A stretch of DNA of 41,624 nucleotides from a bacterium. GTDB taxonomy: Bacteria; Patescibacteriota; Minisyncoccia; Phycocordibacterales; PALSA-1337. Where the stretch lies: NCBI GenBank assembly GCA_025355565.1, contig JANXZK010000011.1:1-41624 (forward strand), given 5' to 3'. Each line of letters opens with the position of its first letter. The first letter of the stretch is position 1. The notes beneath the pieces are model-generated. The model saw only the letters and a program-made list of their open reading frames with translations, was not told the DNA's origin and did not search any database. Positions 1-7,202 of the stretch are shown piece by piece. A program made the position numbers and the translations under genes.

Positions 1-17
1 TTTGTCTGAAAAATTCT

Positions 18-719
18 TCATAATGCTCGTTTTAACTTTCTCCATGTAAAATGTTCATAGACGCTCGACCAAATAAAGCCAAAGCTTAGAGCGAAAAGCA
101 GTTCTTCAATCGGAATACCGAGAATTAAAATTCCGCTTATCACTTTAAGATTCCAGACTTTTTCCACGTACCCGGGTGATATAGCTATCAAAGTGAGAAA
201 ATAAACAAAATAGAGGGCAAGAAATAGAAACGCGCTCGTGATCATCTTGGTCTTCAAATCCGGCCGGCAGTACCAAGTGGCAAAACCGCCGATGATCATG
301 GCAATGATTGATGAATAGATTGGATTCAAACTTGTTGTCAGTAATAGCAAGACGAGAATCGCTGGCGCCGAGAGTATTGTCCATAGATGAAAGCGATGTC
401 TGCTCCCGTGGCGTTCCATGCCGGACATCTTTGTATCTTTCGCTTTAAAGACCAGACTGTATAAAACTACCGCAATGCCTCCGATGCCGAACGAGAAAAT
501 CAAACTCTCGATATCAAATCCGGTCCGTACCGCCAGGTCAAATAGAGAGCCCGGCATCCAATAGGCCGGTACAAAAAGAGGTTCAGTCAATCCAAGAAGC
601 GATGTCCACAAACTGACGATGAACATCTCTTTTTTCTCGGCCTTTGAGCCAAGAGAAAAGTAAATTGCGATCCAGACCGCAATCAATATTAAGCTCCAAA
701 TTAACCAGATGTATTGCAT
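18..719 (-). CDS. Lycopene-cyclase-domain-like integral membrane protein
   Basis: Polytopic membrane protein of 233 residues with about six or seven hydrophobic segments. It contains two related motifs, DIESLIF (residues 69-75) and PIEELLF (203-209), each at the start of a transmembrane stretch. The P-x-E-E-L-x-F pattern is the hallmark of heterodimeric or fused CrtYc/CrtYd-type lycopene cyclase domains, so this looks like a tandem two-domain version. No carotenoid genes are nearby. It is the last gene of the metal-stress operon, starting 4 bp after the preceding stop, so a role in membrane or metal stress is as plausible as lycopene cyclisation. Family resemblance is moderately sure; function is unknown. 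Confidence 0.6.
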   Translation of the reverse strand: MQYIWLIWSLILIAVWIAIYFSLGSKAEKKEMFIVSLWTSLLGLTEPLFVPAYWMPGSLFDLAVRTGFDIESLIFSFGIGGIAVVLYSLVFKAKDTKMSGMERHGSRHRFHLWTILSAPAILVLLLLTTSLNPIYSSIIAMIIGGFATWYCRPDLKTKMITSAFLFLALYFVYFLTLIAISPGYVEKVWNLKVISGILILGIPIEELLFALSFGFIWSSVYEHFTWRKLKRAL

Positions 720-723
720 AAAG

Positions 724-1182
724 TTATTGATTCAGTGTCCATGAAAATGTCCTGTCCACATCCCCAATACCCTTGATAATTAAAGTCGGGTGCTGCGGAT
801 AAGGAGCAATCGGGGCAAACGATAAAATCCCTTCACGATGATGGCCTCCGGTTGGTCCCTCCCACTTTGTCGGCTTGTATTCCTTGTTATCATCGCCGAC
901 AAGGACTGCCACTTGAGTCATGTCCTGATTCAGCTCGACCGAGTGTGTATTCATGCCGATGTCAAATTTCCATTCAGGGGATTGCTGCGATAAATCAGTC
1001 GGCGTGACCACTATATTCACACTGGCTTGATCGTCAGTTTTTGTTTCCCATTTCTGTGTATTTTCCTGCCGGCTAGGTTGGTTGCTGGTCTGGTTGTTTT
1101 GATTTTGCTGTGGACGATAAAAGATCAAAAAGCCTGCAATGAAAGCTACCGCCAGTATGATAATGGTTACTGTCTTTTTCAT
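724..1182 (-). CDS. Membrane-anchored extracytoplasmic protein, unknown function
   Basis: Protein of 152 residues with a short basic start, one hydrophobic segment (about residues 5-21) that acts as signal anchor, a Gln/Asn/Ser-rich linker (about 24-45), then a globular domain of about 100 residues exposed outside the membrane. The domain contains GGHHREG (about 112-118), which could bind metal. The start codon overlaps the stop of the upstream gene by 4 bp (1179-1182), which fixes the start and indicates translational coupling. I do not recognise the family. Position in a CsoR-type operon suggests a periplasmic-side metal or stress role. Confidence 0.7.
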   Translation of the reverse strand: MKKTVTIIILAVAFIAGFLIFYRPQQNQNNQTSNQPSRQENTQKWETKTDDQASVNIVVTPTDLSQQSPEWKFDIGMNTHSVELNQDMTQVAVLVGDDNKEYKPTKWEGPTGGHHREGILSFAPIAPYPQHPTLIIKGIGDVDRTFSWTLNQ

Positions 1183-1628
1183 AGATGTTTTTTGAATGTA
1201 ATGATTTTATTGCTGATAAATATGATGCCAAAAATGTTGAAAAGAAGTCCGACCCAGAAAATCTTGACCTGATACTGGGCGATTATAGACAGAGCTCCGG
1301 CAATGCCGAGTATCGGGACAATATTCGCCAGATAATGAGCGCAGCAAGAAATCATCGCAAGAGTGGAAGTAGTACCGGTTACCGCCACCGTTTTTCCCGA
1401 CATGGCCATACTGCCGTTTTTGACCAGCTGCTTCAGATACGAGTAGAGTCCTATTTGAACGCCAAATCCGAGAGCAAGGCTCACCAAGAAATACCAATAA
1501 CTTTCAAATTGCGACAGAGCAAACTTGAAGCCCGAAATTGCCGAGACAATGACAAAGTAAACAAGCAGAAGCGAAACTACTGCAATTACCGCCTTAAATA
1601 AAATTGTTGCTTTCTGCTTTGAATCCAT
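1179..1628 (-). CDS. Membrane protein with a vicinal Cys-Cys transmembrane motif (MerT/MerF-like pattern)
   Basis: About 149 residues with four predicted transmembrane segments. A vicinal pair C95-C96 sits in the third segment in the context SCCAHYL, followed by PILGIAGAL. Membrane CC followed by P-x-LG-x-x-GA resembles the mercury-transporter MerT/MerF arrangement, where the Cys pair carries the metal through the bilayer. That is a motif analogy, not a proven homology. The ATG at 1626-1628 is preferred. The alternative TTG at 1641-1643 would overlap the preceding YHS gene by 11 bp. The 3' end overlaps the next gene by 4 bp. Confidence 0.7.
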   Translation of the reverse strand: MDSKQKATILFKAVIAVVSLLLVYFVIVSAISGFKFALSQFESYWYFLVSLALGFGVQIGLYSYLKQLVKNGSMAMSGKTVAVTGTTSTLAMISCCAHYLANIVPILGIAGALSIIAQYQVKIFWVGLLFNIFGIIFISNKIITFKKHL

Positions 1629-1632
1629 ATTT

Positions 1633-1842
1633 TTAGTCTGCAAACTCCGAAGGGTTGGCTATAAACTGCTTCTGGCAATGATCAGAACAGAAATAATAGC
1701 TTTTGCCTTTATATTCAGCCTTGAACAAATCACCCGACGCTTCCATTCCACAAACCAGGTCTTTGTGCCCGGTCTTTTTTGGCTTCACACTGAAACCCAG
1801 CCTGCTCAATTTTTTGATTATTGATTTAATCTTGTTCTCCAT
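1633..1842 (-). CDS. Small YHS-domain metal-binding protein
   Basis: A 69-residue protein with a basic N-terminus and a complete YHS domain (about residues 28-68). It shows the VCGME start, the YYFCSDHC core and the F-x-x-xP-x-x-F end. The three cysteines match the metal-binding pattern of YHS domains, which are commonly attached to or encoded beside copper and heavy-metal P-type ATPases. Here no ATPase is visible, so this is a stand-alone soluble version. It is the second YHS domain of the operon (the other is fused to DUF302 at 2445-3005). The start is 15 bp after the preceding gene. Confidence 0.8.
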   Translation of the reverse strand: MENKIKSIIKKLSRLGFSVKPKKTGHKDLVCGMEASGDLFKAEYKGKSYYFCSDHCQKQFIANPSEFAD

Positions 1843-1857
1843 ATGGTTGGTAAGTGA

Positions 1858-2142
1858 TTAGTGACAGCATCCATGTCCTGAATGTGTTTTGTCATTATTT
1901 TTGTCTTCTTCGGACATCTTCTTCTGCTCCTCGTCCGAATGTCCATGCGACCTACCCATCATAAAGAAATGAGCGATAATCATCACCCCCATCGCACCAA
2001 AAATAATCCAAGTCGGAGCGCCCAGTGCCTTGCCTCCTGCACCGAATAGCAGAATGAGAACAAGCGGCACAGCACAGCAGATGACCATCATCCACATCAT
2101 TGATTTCATTCCTTTATCGTTGTTATTATTGTGATCGTGCAT
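1858..2142 (-). CDS. Small His-rich membrane protein
   Basis: A 94-residue protein with histidine-rich ends: MHDH at the start and HSGHGCCH at the end, plus RSHGHSDEE after the second membrane segment. Two hydrophobic segments (about residues 15-35 and 42-60) make a hairpin. The N-terminal segment also contains Met-Met pairs and a Cys-Cys pair (ICCAVP). Such His/Cys/Met-rich small membrane proteins often sit in copper or heavy-metal clusters (DUF2933-like proteins are one example). The family assignment is uncertain. The operon context supports metal binding. Confidence 0.65.
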   Translation of the reverse strand: MHDHNNNNDKGMKSMMWMMVICCAVPLVLILLFGAGGKALGAPTWIIFGAMGVMIIAHFFMMGRSHGHSDEEQKKMSEEDKNNDKTHSGHGCCH

Positions 2143-2161
2143 AATTTTTCTAATTATTTTT

Positions 2162-2428
2162 TTATAACTTCTTCATACTTCCGTTGTGCATCCAAACGTA
2201 ATACCAGGCGAACACCCAAGAGAAGATAAAGATATAAATTGCCATTAAAATAAAACCTCCGAACGTACCCCAAACAACACCGGGAAATGTTTCAAATAGT
2301 TGATGATGCAAGCTGATTCCGGCTTCCGATCGAAGTGGCAGAAAACCTCCGAGCCAGCAGAGGATAAATAATATTTCTCCTCCCAAAACACATTTCCAGC
2401 CGTATGATTTTAATGAAAGTTTATCCAT
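2162..2428 (-). CDS. Small two-TM membrane protein
   Basis: An 88-residue protein beginning MDKLSLKSYGW. It has two hydrophobic segments (about residues 12-28 and 50-75) and a short basic C-terminus. The open frame extends to 2476, which would overlap the stop of the DUF302 gene. I choose the ATG at 2426-2428, which has a purine-rich AGGAG site about 20 bases upstream and leaves a 16-bp gap. The pattern resembles the DUF5676-type small membrane proteins seen in metal-resistance neighbourhoods, but I cannot confirm this. Confidence 0.65.
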   Translation of the reverse strand: MDKLSLKSYGWKCVLGGEILFILCWLGGFLPLRSEAGISLHHQLFETFPGVVWGTFGGFILMAIYIFIFSWVFAWYYVWMHNGSMKKL

Positions 2429-2444
2429 ATTAATAAAATTATTT

Positions 2445-3005
2445 TTAATTTTCTCCTGCGTATTTTTCCGGATCATCGACGAAATGACCCTTGCAGGTTT
2501 CGGAACAGAAATAATATTCCGTTCCGTTATGTTCGGACGAATGTCTTACATTCTCTATATCAAGCTCCATTCCACACACGACATCAAAGACTTTTCTTGT
2601 TGGATGTTTGCTGTTTTCCATGTTTAAACTGCTTATAACTTTTACTAATTTATCCTCGACCTTTTTGGCAATGCCGGTCAATTTCGGATTGTCTATCATG
2701 TGCATGGCTATAGTCGGACGGATTGCCGAGACAAACACTCTGCCCTTGTCTTCATACACAATCACATTGCACGGGAGCATCAGCCCAACCTCTTTTTCTG
2801 CCTGAAGCGCTTCGTAAGCAAAAGGTGGATTGCATGCTCCAAGGATCACGTAATTGTTCCAATCGACATCGATCTTCTTTTTGAGAGTCGTTTTTACATC
2901 GATCTCAGTTAAAACACCAAAACCCTCTTCGGATAAAGCCGTTTTGACTTTTTCGACCGCTTCTGAAAAGGGAATATCAAATTGTTTCTTGATGCTATAG
3001 CTCAT
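2445..3005 (-). CDS. DUF302 domain fused to a YHS domain
   Basis: A 186-residue cytosolic protein. The N-terminal part (about 1-120) has DUF302 hallmarks: S-x-x-EAVEKVKTALSEEGFGVL, then ILGACNPPFAYEAL and LMLPCNVIVYE. The C-terminal part (about 142-186) is a YHS domain with VVCGMEL, YYFCSETC and a final F-x-DDPEKYA. DUF302 proteins are commonly linked to sulfur or metal stress, and the fusion with YHS suggests metal or redox handling. The ATG at 3003-3005 is chosen over an upstream in-frame ATG (3101) because that extension would run through the end of the preceding gene. The gap to that gene is then 2 bp. Confidence 0.8.
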   Translation of the reverse strand: MSYSIKKQFDIPFSEAVEKVKTALSEEGFGVLTEIDVKTTLKKKIDVDWNNYVILGACNPPFAYEALQAEKEVGLMLPCNVIVYEDKGRVFVSAIRPTIAMHMIDNPKLTGIAKKVEDKLVKVISSLNMENSKHPTRKVFDVVCGMELDIENVRHSSEHNGTEYYFCSETCKGHFVDDPEKYAGEN

Positions 3006-3007
3006 AT

Positions 3008-3610
3008 CTATTTTTTCCGAAGCCACTTTACTGCCGCGGCAATACCAAGAGCAAGAAGCGCCCAGATAAGGACGGTCGTAATCCAACCGCCGAAGCCCCA
3101 ATTGCCCATCATGTTCCAGCCCGACCAGCCGGATCCGTATCCCCCCATCATTCCGCCGGGATAATAATTGTTATAAGCACTGTACCCATTCATCATTCCG
3201 TAACCGCCCATCATCGGCATATAGACCGGCCCGGAATTGTAATTAGACCAGCACCCAAGATATGACCGGCCCATGTTTATATGAGCCTGCTTTAAGTCGG
3301 CCGATCCTTCGCCACCCATCATATTCTCCATCGCAGTATGCTGCGCTTCACTGCCAGCCATTACTCCCATGTAAGTATCACCGAGCTTCTCAAATTGATC
3401 ATCGGTAACTTTGCTGCAATCAAGCTGCGCCTGACTGGAAACATTCTGGCTTTTGTAGATATTCTGGACAGCGTCATTCAACGGCTGAATTGCGGCAGCG
3501 TTAGCTGTGTTTCCTTGCGAGTACCCGCCCATCATGCCCGTCTGTGCTGAAGCAGTACCGGCCAAGGCCAGCGCGCTGATAGCAATAACACTAAAAATAA
3601 TTTTTTTCAT
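3008..3610 (-). CDS. Secreted Met/Gly-rich membrane-tethered protein
   Basis: A 200-residue protein with a clear signal peptide (residues 1-22, ending ASA-Q), a mature part with repeated MMGGY/GMM motifs (for example at 25-30, 100-102 and 131-160), two cysteines likely to form a disulfide, and a C-terminal transmembrane helix (about 176-195) followed by RKK. Met-rich repeats facing the outside typically bind Cu(I) or Ag(I). It directly follows the repressor gene (14-bp gap), so it should be a main output of the operon. No family recognised. Confidence 0.7.
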   Translation of the reverse strand: MKKIIFSVIAISALALAGTASAQTGMMGGYSQGNTANAAAIQPLNDAVQNIYKSQNVSSQAQLDCSKVTDDQFEKLGDTYMGVMAGSEAQHTAMENMMGGEGSADLKQAHINMGRSYLGCWSNYNSGPVYMPMMGGYGMMNGYSAYNNYYPGGMMGGYGSGWSGWNMMGNWGFGGWITTVLIWALLALGIAAAVKWLRKK

Positions 3611-3624
3611 ATATTTAATCGGGG

Positions 3625-3897
3625 CTATTTATTTGACAAGGTATACACATCGATCAGTTCCTTGACGGCTTTGTCCACCCCCTCCTTTTGGGTCATCTGA
3701 TGACGAACATGTGTCTTCAAATGATTTTCTAAAAGAAAAGCGTCAAGGCTTTTGAGCGACCTTTGAATAGTAAGAGACTGTCCCAAAAGTTCGGGGCAGT
3801 ACATCTCTTTCTCGATAGCCTTAACAAGTCCGTCCAACTGACCGCGTATGATCTTGGCTCGATGAATAGCTCTGTTTTTTAATTCTTGGTCAACCAT
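3625..3897 (-). CDS. CsoR/RcnR-family metal-sensing repressor
   Basis: A 90-residue all-helical DUF156 (CsoR/RcnR/FrmR) repressor. It has the RIIRGQLDGL-type helix (here residues 13-24), then C34, H59 and H63. CsoR copper sensors carry C-H-C, while Ni/Co RcnR proteins carry C-H-H plus an N-terminal His. This protein has C-H-H with the RcnR-like H-L-x-x-H spacing, so the inducer need not be copper. These proteins release DNA on metal binding. The ATG at 3895-3897 gives the usual length; a longer start at 3927 would lie in the promoter leader. It is the first gene of the operon and probably regulates it. Confidence 0.88.
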   Translation of the reverse strand: MVDQELKNRAIHRAKIIRGQLDGLVKAIEKEMYCPELLGQSLTIQRSLKSLDAFLLENHLKTHVRHQMTQKEGVDKAVKELIDVYTLSNK

Positions 3898-3931
3898 AGT
3901 TTTGAATTTAATTATTTTCGACCTCACTAAT

Positions 3932-3960
3932 ACCTTATACCCCTATATCCTATTTGTCAA
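3932..3960 (-). promoter_or_regulatory. Promoter and likely CsoR-type operator of the metal-stress operon
   Basis: Read on the minus strand there is TTGACA (3955-3960), a 17-bp spacer and TAAGGT (3932-3937). The spacer contains a G4 tract flanked by AT on both sides (ATAGGGGTAT, 3937-3946). G/C tracts flanked by ATA/TAT are the recognition feature of CsoR/RcnR/InrS repressors, and this one lies between -35 and -10, where binding would block polymerase. The operator role is inferred. Confidence 0.7.
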
Positions 3961-4022
3961 CACTTGAAATGATTCGGAATGTGGATAAGCAGAAGCTTTA
4001 CTTTATTATAGCATTAATATAC

Positions 4023-4053
4023 AATGGAGAGGTGGAAATATCACCTTTCCATT
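4023..4053. promoter_or_regulatory. Inverted repeat upstream of abiEi (probable autoregulatory operator)
   Basis: A 12-bp inverted repeat (AATGGAGAGGTG, 4023-4034, and CACCTTTCCATT, 4042-4053; one mismatch) around a 7-bp spacer, ending 14 bp before the abiEi start. A TATACA -10-like box overlaps its left edge (4018-4023). AbiEi antitoxins of the type IV AbiE system are known to bind inverted repeats upstream of their operon, so this is a good operator candidate. As RNA it would form a leader hairpin. Confidence 0.65.
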
Positions 4054-4067
4054 AAACATATTTACAT

Positions 4068-4643
4068 ATGGCCACTGACAACCTTATTGCAAAATTATAT
4101 GAGTCCCCCAAGACAATCCTGACTATTAAGGATATTGCTTTAATTTGGGAGGAAACAAACACCACCAATCTTCTTTCAAAAATAAAATATTATGCCAGAC
4201 AAGGATCATTGATCCGTCTAACTCGTGGCGTATTTGCAAAGAGCAAAGATTACGATGTAAAAGAATTAGCAACCAGTATTTATACGCCATCATATATAAG
4301 TTTTGAAACCGTTCTCCGGGAAGCCGGAATTATTTTCCAACATCACGATTCAATCTTTGTGGCCGGTCCCTATCCCATCACCAAAAAGATTGGCGATAAA
4401 ACAATCACATTTAGAAAACTGAAAGACAGTGTCCTCTACAGTGCGGCTGGTGTTAAAAATGAAAAAAATTACAGTATCGCAACGCCAGAGCGAGCATTCC
4501 TCGATACCATCTACTTGTCTCCTAAGTTTTATTTCGACAACTTACGATCCATTAACTGGGATCAGTGTTTTGAACTGGCAAAAATATACGACAACAAACA
4601 ATTGATCAAGCGGATAACTAAATATAAAAAATATGCTGAATAA
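4068..4643 (+). CDS. abiEi: AbiEi-family antitoxin and transcriptional repressor
   Basis: A 191-residue protein with an N-terminal winged-helix-like region (about 12-60, including RQGSLIRLTRGVF, the typical G-x-L-x-R-L-x-R-G-V-F signature of AbiEi/DUF6088 proteins). The C-terminal domain contains TPERAFLDTIYL (about 143-154), also typical. In characterised AbiE systems the antitoxin represses its own operon and counters the AbiEii nucleotidyltransferase without direct binding. The gene overlaps abiEii by 11 bp. No unusual truncation is visible. Confidence 0.9.
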   Translation: MATDNLIAKLYESPKTILTIKDIALIWEETNTTNLLSKIKYYARQGSLIRLTRGVFAKSKDYDVKELATSIYTPSYISFETVLREAGIIFQHHDSIFVAGPYPITKKIGDKTITFRKLKDSVLYSAAGVKNEKNYSIATPERAFLDTIYLSPKFYFDNLRSINWDQCFELAKIYDNKQLIKRITKYKKYAE

Positions 4644-5346
4644 AGAAAAACACCAGCTCGTCATGGGACAGATTTTGAGAGATATCTATTCCGATACCTC
4701 CATCTCTTCCTTGATCGGGTTCAAGGGTGGCACCTGCGCTTACTTTTTCTATGGCCTGACAAGATTTTCCGTAGACCTCGACTTTGATTTATTTTCTACC
4801 GATGAAGCCACGCAAAAACTTGTATACGAAAGAATCGGTGGCATGTTGGGAAAATACGGAGAAATTAAGGATAATTATATAAAACGAAATACCATCTTCT
4901 TCCTACTCTCTTATGGAGATACCGATCACAACGTAAAGATTGAAGTGAATGTGAGAATCCTGATGCCGGATATCAAGGCACACTACGAAGTGAAAGAATA
5001 CCTGGGCATTTCCATGCTTGCTGGCAAGAAAGATTATCTCTTTGCGAGCAAGTTGGCGGCATTGACTACAAGAAGCGAAACGGCGATGCGTGATGTTTAT
5101 GATGTCTGGTTCTTTGGCACAAATCACTGGGATATAAATGCTGATGTGATCAAGGCGAGAACCGGCAAGACTATCAAAGAATACATGGCTGACTGCATCC
5201 TAGTTGTGGAAGCAATCAAAGACAATGAAATCTTGCGAGGTCTGGCCGAGCTTCTTCCGGGTGAAAAAGAAAAAGCGTGGGTAAAAACTCACTTAAGAAA
5301 AGACGTCATTTTTCTGCTAAAAAATTACCAATCCGTATTAAAATAA
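4633..5346 (+). CDS. abiEii: AbiEii-family nucleotidyltransferase toxin
   Basis: A 237-residue protein of the AbiEii/AbiGii (DUF1814) nucleotidyltransferase superfamily. The motif FKGGT (29-33) is followed by R44-FSVDLDFD, with D48, D50 and D52 as the metal-binding acids, and by K-I-E-V-N-V-R as the third strand. All key residues are present, so it should be active. Homologues transfer NTPs to tRNA or other targets and cause reversible growth arrest in phage defence. The start lies inside abiEi (translational coupling). A JAB-domain gene follows after 7 bp. Confidence 0.92.
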   Translation: MLNKEKHQLVMGQILRDIYSDTSISSLIGFKGGTCAYFFYGLTRFSVDLDFDLFSTDEATQKLVYERIGGMLGKYGEIKDNYIKRNTIFFLLSYGDTDHNVKIEVNVRILMPDIKAHYEVKEYLGISMLAGKKDYLFASKLAALTTRSETAMRDVYDVWFFGTNHWDINADVIKARTGKTIKEYMADCILVVEAIKDNEILRGLAELLPGEKEKAWVKTHLRKDVIFLLKNYQSVLK

Positions 5347-5353
5347 AAACATT

Positions 5354-5851
5354 ATGGACGATAAACAAAACAAACATCCGGACAAGCGATACCTCAAGAA
5401 ATTTGAGATCGTTGAGACCGAAGTCGAACTTCCGATCCAAGGTCAAGTCCGTGATCCAGAGGATCTGTATAAATTCCTGCGAGATTTGGAAAACGAAAGT
5501 GTCTCCAAAGTCATCGGCATTTACCTTGATGACAAAAATCTGTTTTTAGGCCATCAGGTATTCCTCGGTATGTCACCGAACATCTTTGATACCCAATTAC
5601 TCTACCACTACTACGCCCTGTTTTTGGCAAAGAAGTTTATGATCCTGATCAACCATCCGAATTCCACTGACCCAACCCCTGACGAAGCCGACAAGAAACT
5701 CATCCGGGCTCTGCAAGCCGATGCCCAAGTCCTATCGTTCAAGCCATTCTTCGCTGATTTCATTATTGTGGCCGGTCCGTCATATTTCAGCATGGCCACA
5801 AACGACGGCACGGTTGGTTCCAGTCACCAAAAGCATATCGCGGAGGAATAG
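5354..5851 (+). CDS. RadC-like JAB/JAMM-domain protein, degenerate metal site
   Basis: A 165-residue protein whose second half matches the RadC JAB domain: INHPNSTDPTPDEAD (99-113) corresponds to the HNHPSG...D signature, and FIIVAGPSYFSMA to the LLDHIVVG...YSF region. The first JAMM histidine is Ile99, so only H101 and D113 remain, and catalysis is doubtful. The N-terminal helix-hairpin-helix part of full RadC is absent. It lies 7 bp after abiEii and is almost certainly co-transcribed with it. RadC-like JAB proteins are frequent on mobile elements, but their role is unclear. Domain call fairly sure, function unknown. Confidence 0.75.
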   Translation: MDDKQNKHPDKRYLKKFEIVETEVELPIQGQVRDPEDLYKFLRDLENESVSKVIGIYLDDKNLFLGHQVFLGMSPNIFDTQLLYHYYALFLAKKFMILINHPNSTDPTPDEADKKLIRALQADAQVLSFKPFFADFIIVAGPSYFSMATNDGTVGSSHQKHIAEE

Positions 5852-6158
5852 ATTTCCAGTTATACACAGCCCGATATTGCCCGAACTAATGTTTGCCTAG
5901 ATCAGCCTTTCATGTTAAGTTGTACCTACTGTCTTTCCGTCGATGGGAGACAAAGTTCATTATTCGAGTGGTCGTGAGTAATCGTTCCTAGTAGGGTCAA
6001 ATATGGCCCACTCAAGCTAAGATGCGGTGAAAAATTCAAGACCACTCAAAAAAGTTAACAGAGATCAGTAAACCGTAGACAGATGAAGTCTCTGTTTACT
6101 GGTTACGGTTTACTGTTTACTCTAGCATTATCAATTTATCAATCATCAGATTTTAACT
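5852..6158 (+). other. Intergenic leader upstream of rpsL with a long inverted repeat
   Basis: No gene is visible. Its main feature is a 12-bp inverted repeat (6066-6077 and 6104-6115, arms CAGTAAACCGTA and TACGGTTTACTG) enclosing a smaller AGAC/GTCT stem. The transcript could form a stable hairpin about 43 bases before the rpsL start. The arms belong to the GTAAAC-type repeats that recur in other spacers of this window (see findings). No clear promoter could be fixed. Confidence 0.5.
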
Positions 6159-6578
6159 ATGCCCACAATCAATCAGCTAACAAAATCTGGCCGAAAGCGT
6201 TTCAAGTCCAAGTCAAAATCGATCGCATTGACCCGCACATTCAATTCGATCCAGAACCGACCAAGCTTTTTCCCGGCACCATTCAAGCGTGGTGTTTGCG
6301 TGAAGGTTACAACCAAAACACCAAAGAAGCCTAACTCTGCTATCCGAAAGATCGCTCGTGTTCGTCTCACTAACGGTGTCGAAGTCACAGCATATATCCC
6401 AGGTGAGGGCCACAATCTTCAGGAACACTCAGTAGTGTTGCTACGCGGCGGTCGTGTAAAAGATGTCGGTCTCCGCTATTCAGTTGTTAGGGGAGTATTA
6501 GACGCGGCAGGAGTAGAGAAGCGTCGCAAAGGTCGCAGCCAATACGGCAACAAGAAGCCGAAAGCAGCTAAAGTATAA
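6159..6578 (+). CDS. rpsL: 30S ribosomal protein S12
   Basis: A 139-residue uS12 protein of the decoding centre. It has the conserved [33 protein letters not shown] and RGGRVKD blocks. Two departures are visible. About 13 extra residues lie before KRGVCV (around 25-45), and the usual CPQ before KRG is replaced by PAPF. The LPGVRYH loop is one residue shorter (VGLRYS). The start ATG has no strong Shine-Dalgarno. It is followed 10 bp later by rpsG. Confidence 0.97.
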   Translation: MPTINQLTKSGRKRFKSKSKSIALTRTFNSIQNRPSFFPAPFKRGVCVKVTTKTPKKPNSAIRKIARVRLTNGVEVTAYIPGEGHNLQEHSVVLLRGGRVKDVGLRYSVVRGVLDAAGVEKRRKGRSQYGNKKPKAAKV

Positions 6579-6588
6579 ATAAACTAAC

Positions 6589-7059
6589 ATGCGAAGAAAA
6601 CTAAACATAAAGAGAGAGCTAAAGCCTGATATCAACTACAACTCGGTAAAGTTGGGTAAATTCATCAATTACATTATGGAATCAGGTAAGAAGAACATCG
6701 CCAGGGCTATCGTTGCAGACTGTATGGCTATGATCAAAGAAAAAGCCAAGGTTGAAAATCCGCTCGAGGTCTTTGAACTCGCTCTCAAAAATACAACACC
6801 GGCCATGGAGGTTCGATCGAGACGTGTCGGTGGCGCGAACTACCAAGTTCCTCGTGAAGTTAGACCTGAGCGCAAACAGTCGTTGTCTATGAAATGGATC
6901 ATCGAAGCGGCTCGCGGCAAGAAAGGCAAACCTATCCACGAGAAGCTCGCTGATGAGATCATCGCCGCTTCCAAGAATGAAGGTGAAGCTGTGAAGAAAC
7001 GCGAAAACGTTCACAAGATGGCGGAGGCTAACAAAGCTTTTGCTCACTTTGCGTGGTAA
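6589..7059 (+). CDS. rpsG: 30S ribosomal protein S7
   Basis: A 156-residue uS7, the usual length, starting [14 protein letters not shown]. It has the conserved GGANYQVP and the [14 protein letters not shown]-terminus. It nucleates assembly of the 30S head and contacts the E-site tRNA. It follows rpsL as in canonical str operons, but the next genes are hicBA rather than fusA. A hairpin starts at its stop codon. Confidence 0.97.
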   Translation: MRRKLNIKRELKPDINYNSVKLGKFINYIMESGKKNIARAIVADCMAMIKEKAKVENPLEVFELALKNTTPAMEVRSRRVGGANYQVPREVRPERKQSLSMKWIIEAARGKKGKPIHEKLADEIIAASKNEGEAVKKRENVHKMAEANKAFAHFAW

Positions 7060-7078
7060 TTCTGCTGCGTAGCAGAAT
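7059..7078. repeat. Perfect hairpin at the rpsG stop codon
   Basis: ATTCTGCT (7059-7066) and AGCAGAAT (7071-7078) around GCGT. No T-run follows, so it is not a typical terminator. A further AGCAGAATT copy lies at about 7112-7120. It may protect the 3' end of the ribosomal mRNA or be a remnant palindromic repeat. Confidence 0.5.
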
Positions 7079-7149
7079 TATCCCGAGCGAAGGTGAGGGA
7101 TCGTGAAGCATAGCAGAATTGTTTGGAGGATCTGATTTTTCAAGAATGC

Positions 7150-7185
7150 AAAAAACGCCCAGTCAATATTGACTGGGCGTTTTTT
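7150..7185. terminator. Bidirectional intrinsic terminator after rpsG
   Basis: A perfect 36-bp palindrome centred at 7167/7168. Six A, a GC-rich stem with CGCCCAGTC, then the complementary arm and six T. It is symmetrical and therefore could stop transcription in both directions. It separates the rpsL-rpsG transcript from hicBA. Confidence 0.9.
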
Positions 7186-7202
7186 GGTAGTAAAATACTA
7201 GT

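Noticed and set aside
3008-3101. N-terminal extension of the DUF302-YHS protein
   Set aside because: It would overlap the upstream gene by about 94 bp and has no domain similarity. The ATG at 3005 fits the operon spacing.
6083-6334. 83-residue frame overlapping the start of rpsL
   Set aside because: It overlaps the conserved S12 gene in another frame and has no recognisable protein features.
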